In this document: piece after piece, positions 32,015 to 42,883 of the stretch
Layout of the letters: each line of letters starts with the position of its first letter
How positions within the stretch are numbered: position 1 is the first letter of the stretch
Assembly (NCBI GenBank): GCA_015832175.1
Contig: WJXW01000015.1
Location: forward strand, 868,001 to 932,000
Source: Paraphaeosphaeria minitans
Lineage: Eukaryota; Ascomycota; Dothideomycetes; Pleosporales; Didymosphaeriaceae
Direction: 5' to 3'
DNA: 64,000 nt
Notes under the pieces: generated by a model
Seen by the model: only the letters and a program-made list of their open reading frames with translations
Database searches by the model: none
What the model was told of the DNA's origin: nothing
Program-made: the position numbers and the translations under genes

Positions 32015-32293
32015 ATGTCCATCTCCAACGATCAGCTACAACGCCCTATACAGCAAGCTTGCGGGCACGGAGCCGCTGGTGGAGGAGATAGGAACAGTAA
32101 TGTCAGCTCTACTTCGGAGAACAGTGATCAACGGACTGCTACGAATGGGCAGACCACAAGCACTCAGGTCGGAGGTGGCAATACCACCCAAGCTACACTG
32201 GTAAACGATTTGAACTTGGGTGACGGACATTGCCACGTTGATCCAAGAGTGTTCTCTAACTACTCACACGACGACGCCAATGGAGGAAAGTAA
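32015..32293 (+). CDS. Small disordered protein, tandem family member 3
   Basis: A 92-residue frame from ATG 32015. The start MSISNDQLQRPIQQ matches member 4 (MSTSNDQPHPLQQ) at both protein and DNA level, including the preceding GTAGCAA. The middle is Gly/Ser/Thr/Asn-rich (GGGDRNSNVSSTSEN, GQTTSTQVGGGNTTQ), followed by ATLVNDLNLGDGHCHVD and a terminal NYSHDDANGGK. A TATA-like TTTTATATTC lies near 31883. No known domain. Confidence 0.55.
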   Translation: MSISNDQLQRPIQQACGHGAAGGGDRNSNVSSTSENSDQRTATNGQTTSTQVGGGNTTQATLVNDLNLGDGHCHVDPRVFSNYSHDDANGGK

Positions 32294-32454
32294 CTACGGA
32301 GGGCGAGTCACTAGATGGTCGCTTGTACTCGAATGAATCTACGTTCTTTGCACCCGCCCTCCCTGAATGTTAAGTTGATCGGCTCATCCCTGAAACGGTA
32401 GCGTGTGGACACCGTAGGCTCCCCATGACTGAATCCCGGCCGAGAAGTATTGCC

Positions 32455-32603
32455 GCCCCGATCTATCAGGTGCTTCGTTTGTACAGGTTGCCAATGCTTG
32501 ATCGACAAGGATTGCTGTGCGTTCGGCATTGACCAGACCGCTGCAGTGCTAGTCCATGCATTTCATCGTAGTCCGATCCTTGTGGGTCCCAGCCCTCTGA
32601 TTT
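32455..32603. repeat. Dispersed repeat shared with 20753-20900
   Basis: Diverged copy of the block at 20753-20900, here immediately upstream of the conserved CTGCAAG block. Differences are mainly transitions. Confidence 0.55.
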
Positions 32604-32605
32604 AT

Positions 32606-32623
32606 CTGCAAGTCTCTTCACAT
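32606..32623 (+). promoter_or_regulatory. Conserved upstream block, copy 4
   Basis: CTGCAAGTCTCTTCACAT, 499 bp upstream of family member 4; one base different from copy 3. A TATAAA-like box follows at about 32755. Confidence 0.5.
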
Positions 32624-33104
32624 ACATTAGGAGGCGCTGCATACTTGTCCGACGTATTCCAAGGTGCATTAGCGTAAAGGTAGAACGGCGGGACCGCACA
32701 GTGGAGTGTAGCATGCGAACAGGGATGGGTGGGATGAGGGAGGACGGGTACAGATATAAAGCCTCACAATCTCCATTATCATCAAGCCACTGCTTCTACT
32801 GTCATCTCATCTTTGGCTTTTTTTCGGACTGCTCTTCAATCTTTCTCTTCGAGAAGTATCAGACCCTCTCGTCGAGAGATTGCCCCCACCGAATCCACCA
32901 ATATCACCCCGGCGTCTGGAGCAAGGTCTTCTCCCATAGCCTGCTACTGGAATAACTCTGTTGCTGTCACGCATATAAAGCTGTCCTTTCGACGTTCCTA
33001 AATGTACGAAGGCCCGGAACATCTCCGTACATCTACAGCACACTCACAAAATCTTAGCGATTTGATTCAGTACTATACCGTGTATACTCTGAGCGGTAGC
33101 AAAC

Positions 33105-33597
33105 ATGTCCACCTCCAACGATCAGCCGCACCCTCTTCAACAGGGAGAAGCTGTCGCTACAAATGGTCATTCACCTCCTCCACATCCTCTACGTAGCAAT
33201 CCCGTCACCACTGGTGGAGAAACAACAAGCAGCACTGGAAACGCTGCTTCAGAAAGTAGTCAACCGACGCTATTGAGCGCACATTTGACCCCGGTGGGTG
33301 AGGAAGACCGAAGAGAGTTGGAAGCTGCTTGGAATGCTGCTGCTACACTAGGTGGGAACGCTACAGATTACATGTCCAACATTCACTGACCTCCTTCAAG
33401 AAAATCCTCCCACGCCCGCACCATCGTCGACCGATTCGGATGCCTCGAATGCGCCCGCTCACCGAAACGAGGCGACAGTCAATGGAGCACCAGCCGGTCA
33501 AGTGGGAAACAGGGTTGTTGAAGCAACATCAATCGAGGACCATATGCCCAGAGGCACTGATGAAGAGAGACGAAGGCTGCGGTTGGGCGATTGGTAG
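33105..33597 (+). CDS. Small disordered protein, tandem family member 4, with internally duplicated unit
   Basis: From ATG 33105 the frame runs to a stop at 33387-33389 (94 residues). A candidate intron (donor GTGGGAAC after CTAG near 33351, acceptor TTCAAG near 33402) joins it in frame to a second segment ending at 33597, giving about 147 residues. The two halves resemble each other: LSAHLTPVGEEDRRELEAAW in the first and IEDHMPRGTDEERRRLRLGDW-like in the second, each preceded by a Ser/Thr/Asn/Pro-rich linker. This suggests a repeated module of disordered arm plus short charged helix. Whether the intron is used is uncertain. A further weak echo (RPDREERGRMLRPY) occurs at about 33870. No signal peptide or known domain. 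Confidence 0.5.
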
Positions 33598-34254
33598 AAA
33601 CGTGGTATGCGACGCACAGTCGATGTGACTGACGTGACTCGGGCGGTCAATATCGTCACGTCCACTCGAAGGTACTCATCAACACCACAAAACGGCGTCG
33701 ACGGTGAAGAGCAAGCGCAGACGGCTAGACGTCTCACCATTCTCTACTTTGGCATACCCAACTGATATCTACATTCTTTATAGCCACATATATTAATTCA
33801 TGTATGGAATTTGCGCCTAGCAACAGACACTGATACCATTAATATTGCCACTAATGAAGATGATGTGAATGTCCGCCCTGATAGAGAAGAGCGCGGACGT
33901 ATGCTGCGTCCTTACCAAGGACTCTTCCGTCCACGGGAGTCAGGAAATGGGTTCCACATACTGTTGGAACTCTTTGTTCTGTATATTATAGTAGTCTAAT
34001 TGCTCGTCCCTATTGAGTCTATTGACGCAGAAAGAAATCGGCATAGCCACGCTATAAATAGGTGCAGCGGATGTTGACATAGCGCCCAAAACTGGGCCGC
34101 TATACAGGGGCCTTCTTTATGGCTACTTGTAAGCTCATACAATTCCGGGAGACTGTTTTTGGGCCCCACTCCGTCGATGTCTCTGTGGCCTGGTAGCACG
34201 GGCGCGTGTCCTTGTAACTACTGAATGTCACGATACTGACAGGCGTGGCGCCGC
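33598..34254. other. Degenerate flank of the tandem array
   Basis: The frame after member 4 stays open beyond its stop to about 33765. A TTG-initiated frame at 33811-33999 contains a charged stretch like the array's helix motif plus a hydrophobic end. Probably decayed array sequence; no firm gene. Confidence 0.3.
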
Positions 34255-36584
34255 TTATCCCTTCAAATCGTCCTGTGCTGCCCGGAGGATCTCTCTCATC
34301 TCTAAACCTAGTCCTGGATTTGGATTCCTCCACCTTCCGCCATCAGGTAACACTTTCCTCCGTAATCTATTAACGCAAGGGATCAATGTTTGGTAACATG
34401 GCGTGAGGTTCTCCTCTGCAATGCGGAGGAAATCCCTTTCGTCATCTATAACGCTCTTTTTGGAACCTGCCAACTTCCTGTCACTCTCGTAATTCCAGGA
34501 CTCAAACTCAGTTGCCCCAATATCTTTGCCGGCTCCATTGTAGTGGACGCATATCCAGAACAGCACCCGGAAGAACGATTCGAGGTCGTGCATGTACGAA
34601 TGGTTTTGATCATCGAGAAGCATCCCGATCGCCATAAACGCTCGCGTGCCGGTCTTGCCAAGAGCCCCAGAAGATTTCTCGCGCTGCTCCCTGATAGCTA
34701 AGTCGAGGTCGATCAGGAAAGCGAACCAGGAAGGGTTTTCTGGGTCTTCATTAACTATCAAGTTGTTCGGCGAGACGTCGCCTTGCAACAAGCCAGCTTT
34801 CGTTTGCAATGACTCGTATCCTTCAATGCAGCCTTCCAGCCCAGCGAGTAGCTTTGTAGGCGAGCTCGCCTTGTATATGGGTTCCCCACGATCGCGAAGG
34901 ATGACGCGACGACGCTTGCGATTTGCTCTGTCTTTTCCACCTTTGACTGGCGAACTCGAACATGTTCGCTTGCTGGGCGGCAACGGCGCGTTCGTGCAGC
35001 TCGACGACCGCTTCCTTCTAATAGCGGTGCTGCTTCGACCGGTTCGTGAGCCACGATGTCCATTGCTGCTCGGAGGCGGCATCGCGCTTTCCGACATCTC
35101 GCGGATGTCGTCCTCTTGGCTCCCCACATGGACCGTTTCATGGTGATAGTATCTTGCGGCATTGACCACACCCTTTTCGGTTGCCTCTCGTAGAAGCTCT
35201 CCCTCTTCGTCACGCTCCGGATATTGCCACGAGTCTTTAATGACAAGCGGCACTTTCGATTCGTCTCCCTCACGGTGGGCTTTCCAGCAGGTCGTTGCTC
35301 GGCCAGCGATGCAAGGCGTCCGTTTCATCACTCCATCAATGATGAGACGCTCAGTGCAGTCATTCCGTTCGATATCGATATATTGCTTATTGCCGTCGGT
35401 GACGATAGTAGCGTCGAATCCAAGCTGCTCTTCGTTCAGCCACAGAAACCCAAGTACGGCAGACACGAATTGCAATCCGCCCTCGTTGATGTCGAAGGAT
35501 TCGGATGCGATGCCCCCCAGCCGGTCAAACTCCCACAGCCGCATGCGCGATCCACACAGTGTGAAGCCAAGAACAAAGCGGCGACTGGGCTGGGCAGCGA
35601 AGACCTCCCTCGCGTATCGTCCTAGATCAAGCCAGGCCTTGGAGGCTCTATCATCTAAAGGATTACTCTTGAGTTCTCCCGGTATGAGGATGTGCGACCA
35701 GCGGTACCTGGCTAGGTCGGCGTGTGGGTCGTCTACAAAGCCGACGTCCATCTTTCGGTCCGCGATGGAGCCTTGGATGGGCTTGTGGGGCTGTGCGAGC
35801 ACTCGCCGTCGAGGCCTAGAGGTGGACTCGTTTTGTGCTGCTAGTCCACAAGCCGGTCAATGAGCGGCGCAAACCAATCCAAGACGTCGCGTTCTTTTGC
35901 ATCTTCAGGCCAGCCCTGCCAGCCGCTCTCCTCTTGGTAGAGTGGAGCATCTCCTTCTTTGCATTTTTCGAAAACAGCCTGCGATATCGACTCCAAATCC
36001 GATACACCTCCAAAGTACGCTTCAAAGAAGCCAGGCAACCCGACATATAACGGACCGAGTTCCTCCTTCAGCACACCATCTACATGTTTACGGTATTCGC
36101 TTGAGTTCGCGAAGCTGCCTGTGTTGTGTAGCCATGGCGTCTGCTGGAACGACGATATAGGACGGCGTGGAGGAGTCGATTCGCTGACGGCGTCGTAGAC
36201 AGCATCCCAGATGACTTCATCAGGCTGTTTGCTGAGTACCGCATCAAGTAGAGGTTTCGCTCGTACAGTATCGGCGTTGTCAGAGTAGAGCGCTGAACTT
36301 AGCGACAATAGATCACCGAAAAGATCTCTATTACCCCGATGTGAGGGTAAGGCTTGAACGACATCAAGACTTTGCAAGGTATTGATTAGGGCGAGGAGAG
36401 CTTGTCTTAACTCTGTGACCATTAATAGCTTCTCTTTGCATACATCCAAAGGAGTGTTACCTTCACGATCGTCATTCGCATCGACCTGGTCATTCCAGTG
36501 CGAAGAATACTTCGACCGAAAGCCTTCCAATTTACTGCTTATTGGATGCGATCGGATGGTCTCCAACCGAGACTGAGTCACCAT
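34255..36584 (-). pseudogene. FunK1-type protein kinase, single frameshift
   Basis: Two long minus-strand frames cover one protein: 36584-35841 (N-terminal part, from MVTQSRLETIRSHP) and about 35843-34255. Together they match the fungal-specific FunK1 kinase family (~760 residues), whose N-terminal region precedes KMDVGFVDDPHADLARYRWS and a split kinase core. Catalytic motifs are LLQGDVSPNNLIVNED (catalytic-loop equivalent with QGD in place of HRD) and FLIDLDLAI (DLD for DFG), followed by GTRAFMAIGMLL and DLESFFRVLFWICVHY. A basic Ser/Arg-rich insert (KRSSSCTNAPLPPSKRTC) interrupts the core, as usual in the family. The only defect I find is a 1-base frame change between 35835 and 35850, with no room for an intron. 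It could be a real mutation or a sequence error. Substrates of FunK1 kinases are unknown. Confidence 0.75.
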
Positions 36585-36819
36585 CACGGACAGACTGGTA
36601 CCTCGTGGTTCGCAGGCGGTGGTAATGACAATATTTCGGCGGCAATGCGAACGAAGAAGCGAAGGGATGTCAGAAGCAGAGGCGCGACAATGCGCTGAGC
36701 AGGAAGGCGATTCGGGAAAACGTCGGCATTGCTCCGCGTCGGAAGATCCGCCAAGGGGTGGTCTCAGATCATTACCTGGTCTTTGCTTCCGAAACCCGAG
36801 CGGCGGCATGCGTCGACAA

Positions 36820-37769
36820 TCAAGAAAATCGTCCAATCAAAACGACTGGCCTGCCACCTTGGGCTATTGTGAGAATAGTCGCACTCAGGCACTCAAGCAT
36901 TGGGTCAGGTTGAAGGATTGAGTTTAGGTGCAGTTCGTGATGCCAAGTGACATACTTCGAGTAATTAGCTAAGACAAGAACGCTTAGTCCTGCCCGAGCC
37001 ATTCCAACAGGAGCGCCCGCTCTTTCACAATCCGCCACAGTCACCAGGTATGTCGCCAGCCGACCCCATCGAAGGCTAATGGGGACAATATCCTGATATC
37101 CATCAAATGCCGATGATCCTGTATGGCTTGGCGAACAAGATCATAGATGCTAGGGTCTTCTATCAGATCGAATCCGACTTCTAACTCAAGAAGCCTTAGC
37201 TGCTTGTGAAGGCCCAGGAAGTCTGCTAACTTCATCGCATCATCCTCACCTTCCTCACGCTTGTGCAAACCAATACGATATTTCGCACGTCGTATCAGAG
37301 CTGCGTTGTGATTATCCTCGCGGATTCGGTGAGCGTGAGAAAAATCCTCTCCATACAGTACGTATTGCCTCTTCGTATACAAGACGGCATGTGCCTAAGA
37401 TGGAAGGATGAAGGTTGTTTCCAGCGCCGCCAGTATGGCTGCCAGTGCCTCCTTGGTAATCGCGACTTTGCCGTTGCCCACGCCAATTTTCCTTCCGATC
37501 GTCGCGCCCGGTATCGATCGTGTTCGCTTCGTTCGAGGTGCTCCAGGGGCGTCGGTTTCGATTTGCGTGGGGGGATCAATGTCGATTTCGTTGTTCTCGT
37601 CTTGCGCGTTGGCGCTCCCTATTTCAGCCGCCTTCGGTGTTTTGGTTCGAGCTCGGCCCGACCGACGCGTCGGGGACGCGCTGTTCACCTCTGATTCCAT
37701 TACCAAATTCTTTCCACCACTTTTCCGGTCCATCTCCTCTCGAGGTATCCTTTTCGGGATCGGCGCCAA
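36820..37769 (-). CDS. Hypothetical, basic N-terminal region; status uncertain
   Basis: A minus-strand frame (37769-37395) encodes a basic, Ser/Thr-rich protein (SPTRRSGRARTKTPKAAEIG, RTKRTRSIPGATIGRKIG) ending ALAAILAALETTFILPS and TAG. The same frame resumes directly to 37041 with a helical, charged segment (YVLYGEDFSHAHRI, RRAKYRIGLHKREEGEDDAM). The TAG sits in a CCATCTTAG acceptor-like context, so an intron may bridge it, but I see no strong donor. A further frame reaches 36820. I cannot name a family. It lies between a LINE 3' end and FunK1, so it may be a remnant. Confidence 0.3.
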
Positions 37770-37824
37770 GGTATATCGTCCGGCGTTCGTGTGTAAGGTG
37801 ATGGAAGGGAGAGAGAGAGATATT

Positions 37825-39897
37825 CATTCCGCCCGGCATTAAGCCTAAAGGGCACTAGTACAGTTATCACATGATTCCCAGCCTTCTGATATCCCATGAA
37901 CTCCTACAAGCCCTTACTATTACCCTATTCCTGCGCTGCTATCCCTTGCGTCTGATATCCTACTCCCGTGTGTGTTAGTTTTGTCGCAAGTCATCTTAGA
38001 GCCTTTTCTCTAAGTGTTCACTGTCCTTAACCCGGCGATTGAAGCAGAACTTGCTGCCACACAGGCTCTCTTTTCGTTCTTGCCGTTCCTCTTAGGTCAT
38101 ATCCATCTCCAATCTCCCTGTGCTGATAGCGAACTGAATAGTCGCCCGGACAGCCTCCATGTCCGGCGCCCATTTTACTCCATCCGACATTGCTTTACCC
38201 CCCAGTGAGAACGAGAGGTTCCCCCACCTTTCGCCTGCCTGCTGTAGCATCTGTGTACGTTGTGCGTTCCATCTGGAACAGCGGAAGAGGAAGTGCTTGA
38301 CTGTCTCCCTCGCCGCGCCACAGTCACATAGATCTGATTCTGCTGCCCCGACCCGATGCAGATATCCGTTCAGCCGCGCCATCCCTGTGCGTAGCTGCGC
38401 TAGCACCCTGGCTCCTCGCCGGTCCAACATATCGTACAGCCCTTGCGTGTGCCTTCCAGGCAGCGCTGCGTCTAACTTTCTCGAGTACTCTCCGACCCCG
38501 TGTGGTAGCGATCTGTATTTGTTTTGTTTGGTTATTTCAGCATTTACCGCTGTCGATTTGGCTTTTGGGCGTGTATCGAATGCACTACCATCCTTCGTAG
38601 CTTTCTTCGCTTCTGCTTTGGCCTTTCTGGCCAGGTCAAGGTCACGCCCGGCTAGGACCCATACCATCTCCACTCTGTTCTGTCTTACCGCTAACATGCG
38701 CACGGTATCGTAGATCTGTCCAATCGTGTCTTGTCCTGATTGTCTTCGTGGATGGCCAATCGCTAGCAGCGCGGCTTGATTTCTAGCTAATATGGTGATC
38801 TTCCGTACCGCTAGCTCCGGCGGCAGGCGTTTTAGCCCTTCTAATATTGCTGCCAATTCCGCGGTGTATAGGTTCTGTTCTGTTCTCGGTCCGAGGGTCT
38901 TGGAGAAGGTAACAGGTTCCCTGTCCTCTCCGGAGGCCTCGCTTGTGTCTTCTATTGCTCCTCCACAGCCGACCAGGCCGTTTCTCACCGAAGTGCTGGT
39001 GGCAATCCGAATGCCTTGATCGCGATCTGCGGCTTCTGCTGCTTCTGTGCTGTCCGCTTTGATGACTGTGGTTATGCGCGAGTTCCATGGGCTTACTGCA
39101 TATGGTATGATGGTTTCGATCCTTTCCGCGCCCGTCTCTTGGAGCCGTTGTGCTGTCTTTTGCAAAGGTGAGTTGAAGCGACGGAACGTCTTCGTCTTGA
39201 TCCTTGCGAGTGGGTTCGAGTCTGGTAGGGTGTGGATGTCGAACCAGAACTTGATTGCCCTCAGCGTGTGTCGCTCGTTGATCGGTTGAACGTACGCTTC
39301 CGCCTCCGCCACCGCTGTGGCTACCGTCCGGAAACAGCCAACGATGGCTTGCGCCCCAATTCTTTGCGCTCTGTTGATGGCGGCCGTGGGTAGCCGCCCG
39401 CATGCGTGCATCCAAACATTTGACGCATAGTCCATTGCTGGCGCCACCGTTGCGTTGAAGAGCTGTCGTGCTGTCGATGGAGAGACCATGCGTAGCCGAT
39501 TCAGTGCCATGGCTGCCCGAAGGCCTCTTGCCGCTGCTCTGGCCATGTGTTGCTTGTAGCGGAGTTCTGCATCCATGACGACCCCCAGGAGCTTGGCCTC
39601 GGTGGTCGGCGTTACTGTTTGGCCCTTGATGGATATCGGGGCTGTGCTCGTCAGAGCTTTGTTCCTAGTGAAGTGGATCAACATGGTCTTTTCTCCTTCG
39701 AATGTAGCCCCACTCCAGCTCTCCCATCTCTCGGCTTCCTTGATGATGGTTCGGAGACTGTCGTAATTGGCGTCTGCCGATGGCCCCACGGTCCATGCAC
39801 TATAGTCGTCTATGAACGCAATTGCGCCCCGGAACAATCGGCGTGAGCTTGCGGCTAGAAATGTGTTGGCGGGCACGCATGTGGGGGGTGCGTACAC
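37825..39897 (-). mobile_element. 5'-truncated Tad-like LINE (RT thumb, RNase H, C-terminal zinc knuckle)
   Basis: One minus-strand frame of 600 codons without a stop (39897-38092) encodes the end of a reverse transcriptase (AIAFIDDYSAWTVG, with the catalytic DD), the thumb (MDYASNVWMHACGRLPTAAI), an RNase H-like domain (NLYTAELAAILEGLKRLP) and a C-terminal zinc knuckle (LCDCGAARETVKHFLFRCSRW). This is the 3' half of ORF2 of a Tad1-clade element. Upstream of 39897 the sequence changes, so the copy is 5' truncated. The 3' end probably lies near 37825 at a GGAATGAATATCTCTC junction, where a (GA)n tract follows. The RNase H domain has ATSTS where TDGS is expected and LARNQAA where SDNQAA is expected, so two catalytic Asp residues are gone. 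The absence of stops suggests a fairly recent copy. Confidence 0.85.
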
Positions 39898-40694
39898 TTA
39901 CCCATCCACCCTTCCGCAGCATGAAACGGGCCAAGCAGTCAGCACCAGCGGCAAGGAAGCTTGGCTTGCATCCGATGAAACGCTCGTCCATTATGGCAAT
40001 TCTGAAATAGTGTTTGGAAAACGTGCGGGTCTCAAGATCGTAGCCATCAGCCCGGCTCACTCGTCGGGGGAAGCTCAGACCGGCCCATGTGGCAAGAATA
40101 GACAGCTTCATCCTCGCGAGTGCTTGGAAAGGAATGAGCAGTCGATTTCCAAGGGAACTCCCTTCAGGCGGGCAACTTATGTCAAGGAAGGCAAGTGTTG
40201 TGCCCTTGCGGTAGAATGGCTTGTGGGGTGCGTTCATGTCTCAGCGCGGTACGACACACCACAGGAAAGTATCAGTCCCTGAGAACGGACAGACTCACAA
40301 AGGGCTTACATTTGCGTCAAAGCGCCAGGTGCAGCCTGCTTACTCTGGACTACCACGAGGACCGACGGTCCTGACTTATGCAATTACGAATGGATATGTG
40401 CTGATTGCTACCGCCGGATAACATTATGTACATCTTTCACAGTAAGCGGATTGTCAGCCATGCGTCTCTCTCTGCGCACTAATCTGTCCACTTTCTTTAC
40501 CATGTCTGGTATCCGAAATACGGTATTGTCATCTCCACTTCAAAAGTTGAATTGCAGCGTCCCTGGTCAGTGTCACGAGGTTAAGCGTGGGATGTGTGTG
40601 CACTGAGCATCGACATCAGCATGTTTGGCGGACGATATCAGCAGAAGAGGGTTATTCCAGGTTCTGCTTTCGAAACGCCGTCCAGGGTTCAACA
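39898..40694. other. No recognisable gene
   Basis: Frames on both strands (39812-40282, 39800-40237) are open but lack domain content. Contains the 5' flank of the F-box gene. Confidence 0.4.
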
Positions 40695-42113
40695 ATGTCA
40701 CTTCCTAGTCTGCCTTGCGAGCTACTGCTGCTCATAGCAGAGCACCTGGAATCGGAAGGGGACATCCTTGCCTTTGGAAAAGCCAACCGCCGCTTTTATC
40801 ATCGATTAAACAGCTTTCTTTACCGTTACAACGCACGGCATTCTGAAAGCTCAGCGCTCTTGCGAGCGACCCAGCATGGTCAGGAAACAGCCGTCCGGAA
40901 GGCCCTACGTGCTGACGTCTACGCGCGAGGCACATATCACCATCAGGCACTGTCCCGGGCGTCGTATGATGGCAACCAGGCAATTGTGAGTTTGCTGCTC
41001 GAAAATGGCGTCGACGTCAACGCACGCGTTGGGGTGTTCGGGAATGCACTCCAGGCAGCCTCGTGGAGAGGCCGCGAGGGAACTGTAAAGCTTCTGCTTG
41101 AGAAAGGCGCCAACGTCAACGCACAAGGTGGACACTTTGGCAATGCACTTCAGGCAGCTTCATGGGGATGTCACAAAGATACGGTCGAGCTGTTGCTCCG
41201 AAGCGGTGCCGATATCAACGCCGAGGGTGGCGAGTACGGCAACGCACTTCAAGCGGCTTCATGGGGAGGTTACACGGACATTGTAGAGGATCTCCTCAAG
41301 AGTCGCGCGGATCCCAACGCGCATGGAGGAGTGTACTGCAGGGCCGCTTCAGCGGGCCACAATGCGATTGTCAAAGCACTGATTGAGGCCGGTGCTAGCA
41401 TCGACGCACATGGCGGCATCTTCGGCAACGCGCTCCAGGCGGCTGCATGGGGAGGCCAGAGGGCAGTCGTAGTGCTGCTACTGAGGGAGGGGGCTGATGT
41501 CAATGCGCCAGGCGGAGTGTACGGCAGCGCACTCTGTAAAGCTTCAGAAGGAGGACACATAGCGATTGTTCAGCTACTACTTAACGAGGGCGCTGACATC
41601 AACGCGCACGGCGGATTGCACGGCGATGCACTCAGAGCAGCTTCAGCAAGAGGCCATGAGGGCGTTGCGAAGCTGTTGCTTGAGGAGCGCGCCGACGTCA
41701 ACGCGCAAAATCGAGAGTGTGGTAGTGCAATCTACAAAGCTTCGGAAAGGGGCAACGTGGCAATCGTGGATCTGCTACTTCAGCATGGCGCCGACGTCCA
41801 CACGCAGGGTGGACTGTACGGCAATTCGCTGCAAGCAGCTTCAGCAAGGGGACACATGGCAGTCGTGGAGCTGCTGCTTGGGAAGCGTGCCGATGTCAAC
41901 GCGCGTGGGGGAGTGTACGGCAGCGCGCTGGAAACAGCTGCAGCAGAAGGGCACCAGGCCATCGTAGAGCTTCTGCTCGAGAAGGGGGCCGATGTCAAGG
42001 CACAGGCTGGGTTGTACGGTAGTGCGCTCGAGAAGACCCCCCCGAGCACCGTAACTGCTCGTTATGTGGGGCGAATCGCTGCGGCGATTTCCCGAGCAGT
42101 TGGCATACTTTGA
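40695..42113 (+). CDS. F-box and ankyrin-repeat protein
   Basis: From ATG 40695 the frame gives 472 residues; it is open upstream to 40587 but the F-box fixes the start. Residues 1-45 are an F-box (LPSLPCELLLLIAEHLESEG, AFGKANRRFYHRL). After a linker come about eleven ankyrin repeats of 35 residues with the consensus GxYGNALQAASxxGHxxIVxLLLxxGADVNA. The F-box would dock to Skp1 in an SCF ubiquitin ligase and the ankyrins bind the substrate. The repeats are unusually alike, as expected for recent internal duplication. One repeat (after NAHGGVY at about 41335) has lost four or five residues, and the last ends abruptly in KTPPSTV. Because repeat units are multiples of three, several spurious open frames appear on both strands. 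No disruption. Confidence 0.8.
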   Translation: MSLPSLPCELLLLIAEHLESEGDILAFGKANRRFYHRLNSFLYRYNARHSESSALLRATQHGQETAVRKALRADVYARGTYHHQALSRASYDGNQAIVSLLLENGVDVNARVGVFGNALQAASWRGREGTVKLLLEKGANVNAQGGHFGNALQAASWGCHKDTVELLLRSGADINAEGGEYGNALQAASWGGYTDIVEDLLKSRADPNAHGGVYCRAASAGHNAIVKALIEAGASIDAHGGIFGNALQAAAWGGQRAVVVLLLREGADVNAPGGVYGSALCKASEGGHIAIVQLLLNEGADINAHGGLHGDALRAASARGHEGVAKLLLEERADVNAQNRECGSAIYKASERGNVAIVDLLLQHGADVHTQGGLYGNSLQAASARGHMAVVELLLGKRADVNARGGVYGSALETAAAEGHQAIVELLLEKGADVKAQAGLYGSALEKTPPSTVTARYVGRIAAAISRAVGIL

Positions 42114-42883
42114 AGGTGCAGTCTTTTGTATCTCTCTAGTATTCCACCAAGGGCCTAGTGTCGTGGAAGTCAGAGGAACTGTTGAGACGTCTGATCCACA
42201 TAGCGGTATCATCTCCTGATAAGAACAGGGGCCACGCTATTAGACGAAGAAGACACTGTTGAAACTCAAATAGTACTTTGGGCTTCAACACGGTAGAGCC
42301 TATTAGCTTGTTGAAGAGACCTTTCAGCGTTTGCATCCCATGCCTGTTGTTGTAAAGACCTCACTACATTGCACTGGATGCCATGGGAGAACTTCTCAAA
42401 GGAATCTGACCCGAATCCGGTGGTGAGATCTCGCTGGTTCGAAGTTCGTGCCAACAGTAGTCGTTCCCTGCCCTCCACATCTCGCCGGCTCGTTTGCATG
42501 GCACACTCATTCTACATGGTTCATCTTTCAGTCATCTGCAGACGTTGGTGAGAGTGAGAGGGTGGATCTTGATCTTACATCCATCGTACTCTTTGCGGAC
42601 TGTTCGACCCGGCGCCATCGGTGTAATGTATTCAATCCCTCCTATCAATCTGTAATTACGAGTGGTTGGATTAGCATAAATATTTCAATAGTCTTACGCT
42701 GTTGCAACGCAAGCACTACTAGGAGCAATCGTTGGAGAACAGCGTGTCTACCTTAAAGAAAAACACGGATCAGTTCTTCTGCAAATTCAAGCTTTGATGC
42801 GCAGCAGTATTTAAACTCTTCGGCATATCCAGTCTCTTCAATCAACTACCGCACTACCCATCTAGTCGACACTATCCTCCATC
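42114..42883. other. No recognisable gene
   Basis: 3' flank of the ankyrin gene and 5' flank of the SnoaL-like copy. Short frames only. Confidence 0.45.

Noticed and set aside
29539..33597. Idea that the small-gene array encodes secreted effectors
   Set aside because: None of the four proteins has a signal peptide or cysteine pairs, so a secreted role is not supported by the sequence.
35162..35863. 233-codon plus-strand ORF
   Set aside because: Antisense to the FunK1 kinase, Ser-rich, no domain.
38783..39415. 210-codon minus-strand ORF inside the LINE
   Set aside because: Alternative frame of the same strand as the reverse transcriptase ORF; no domain, only His/Arg/Ser bias.
41270..42049. 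Several long frames on both strands inside the ankyrin gene
   Set aside because: They arise because the repeat unit is a multiple of three; translations are periodic and have no known fold.
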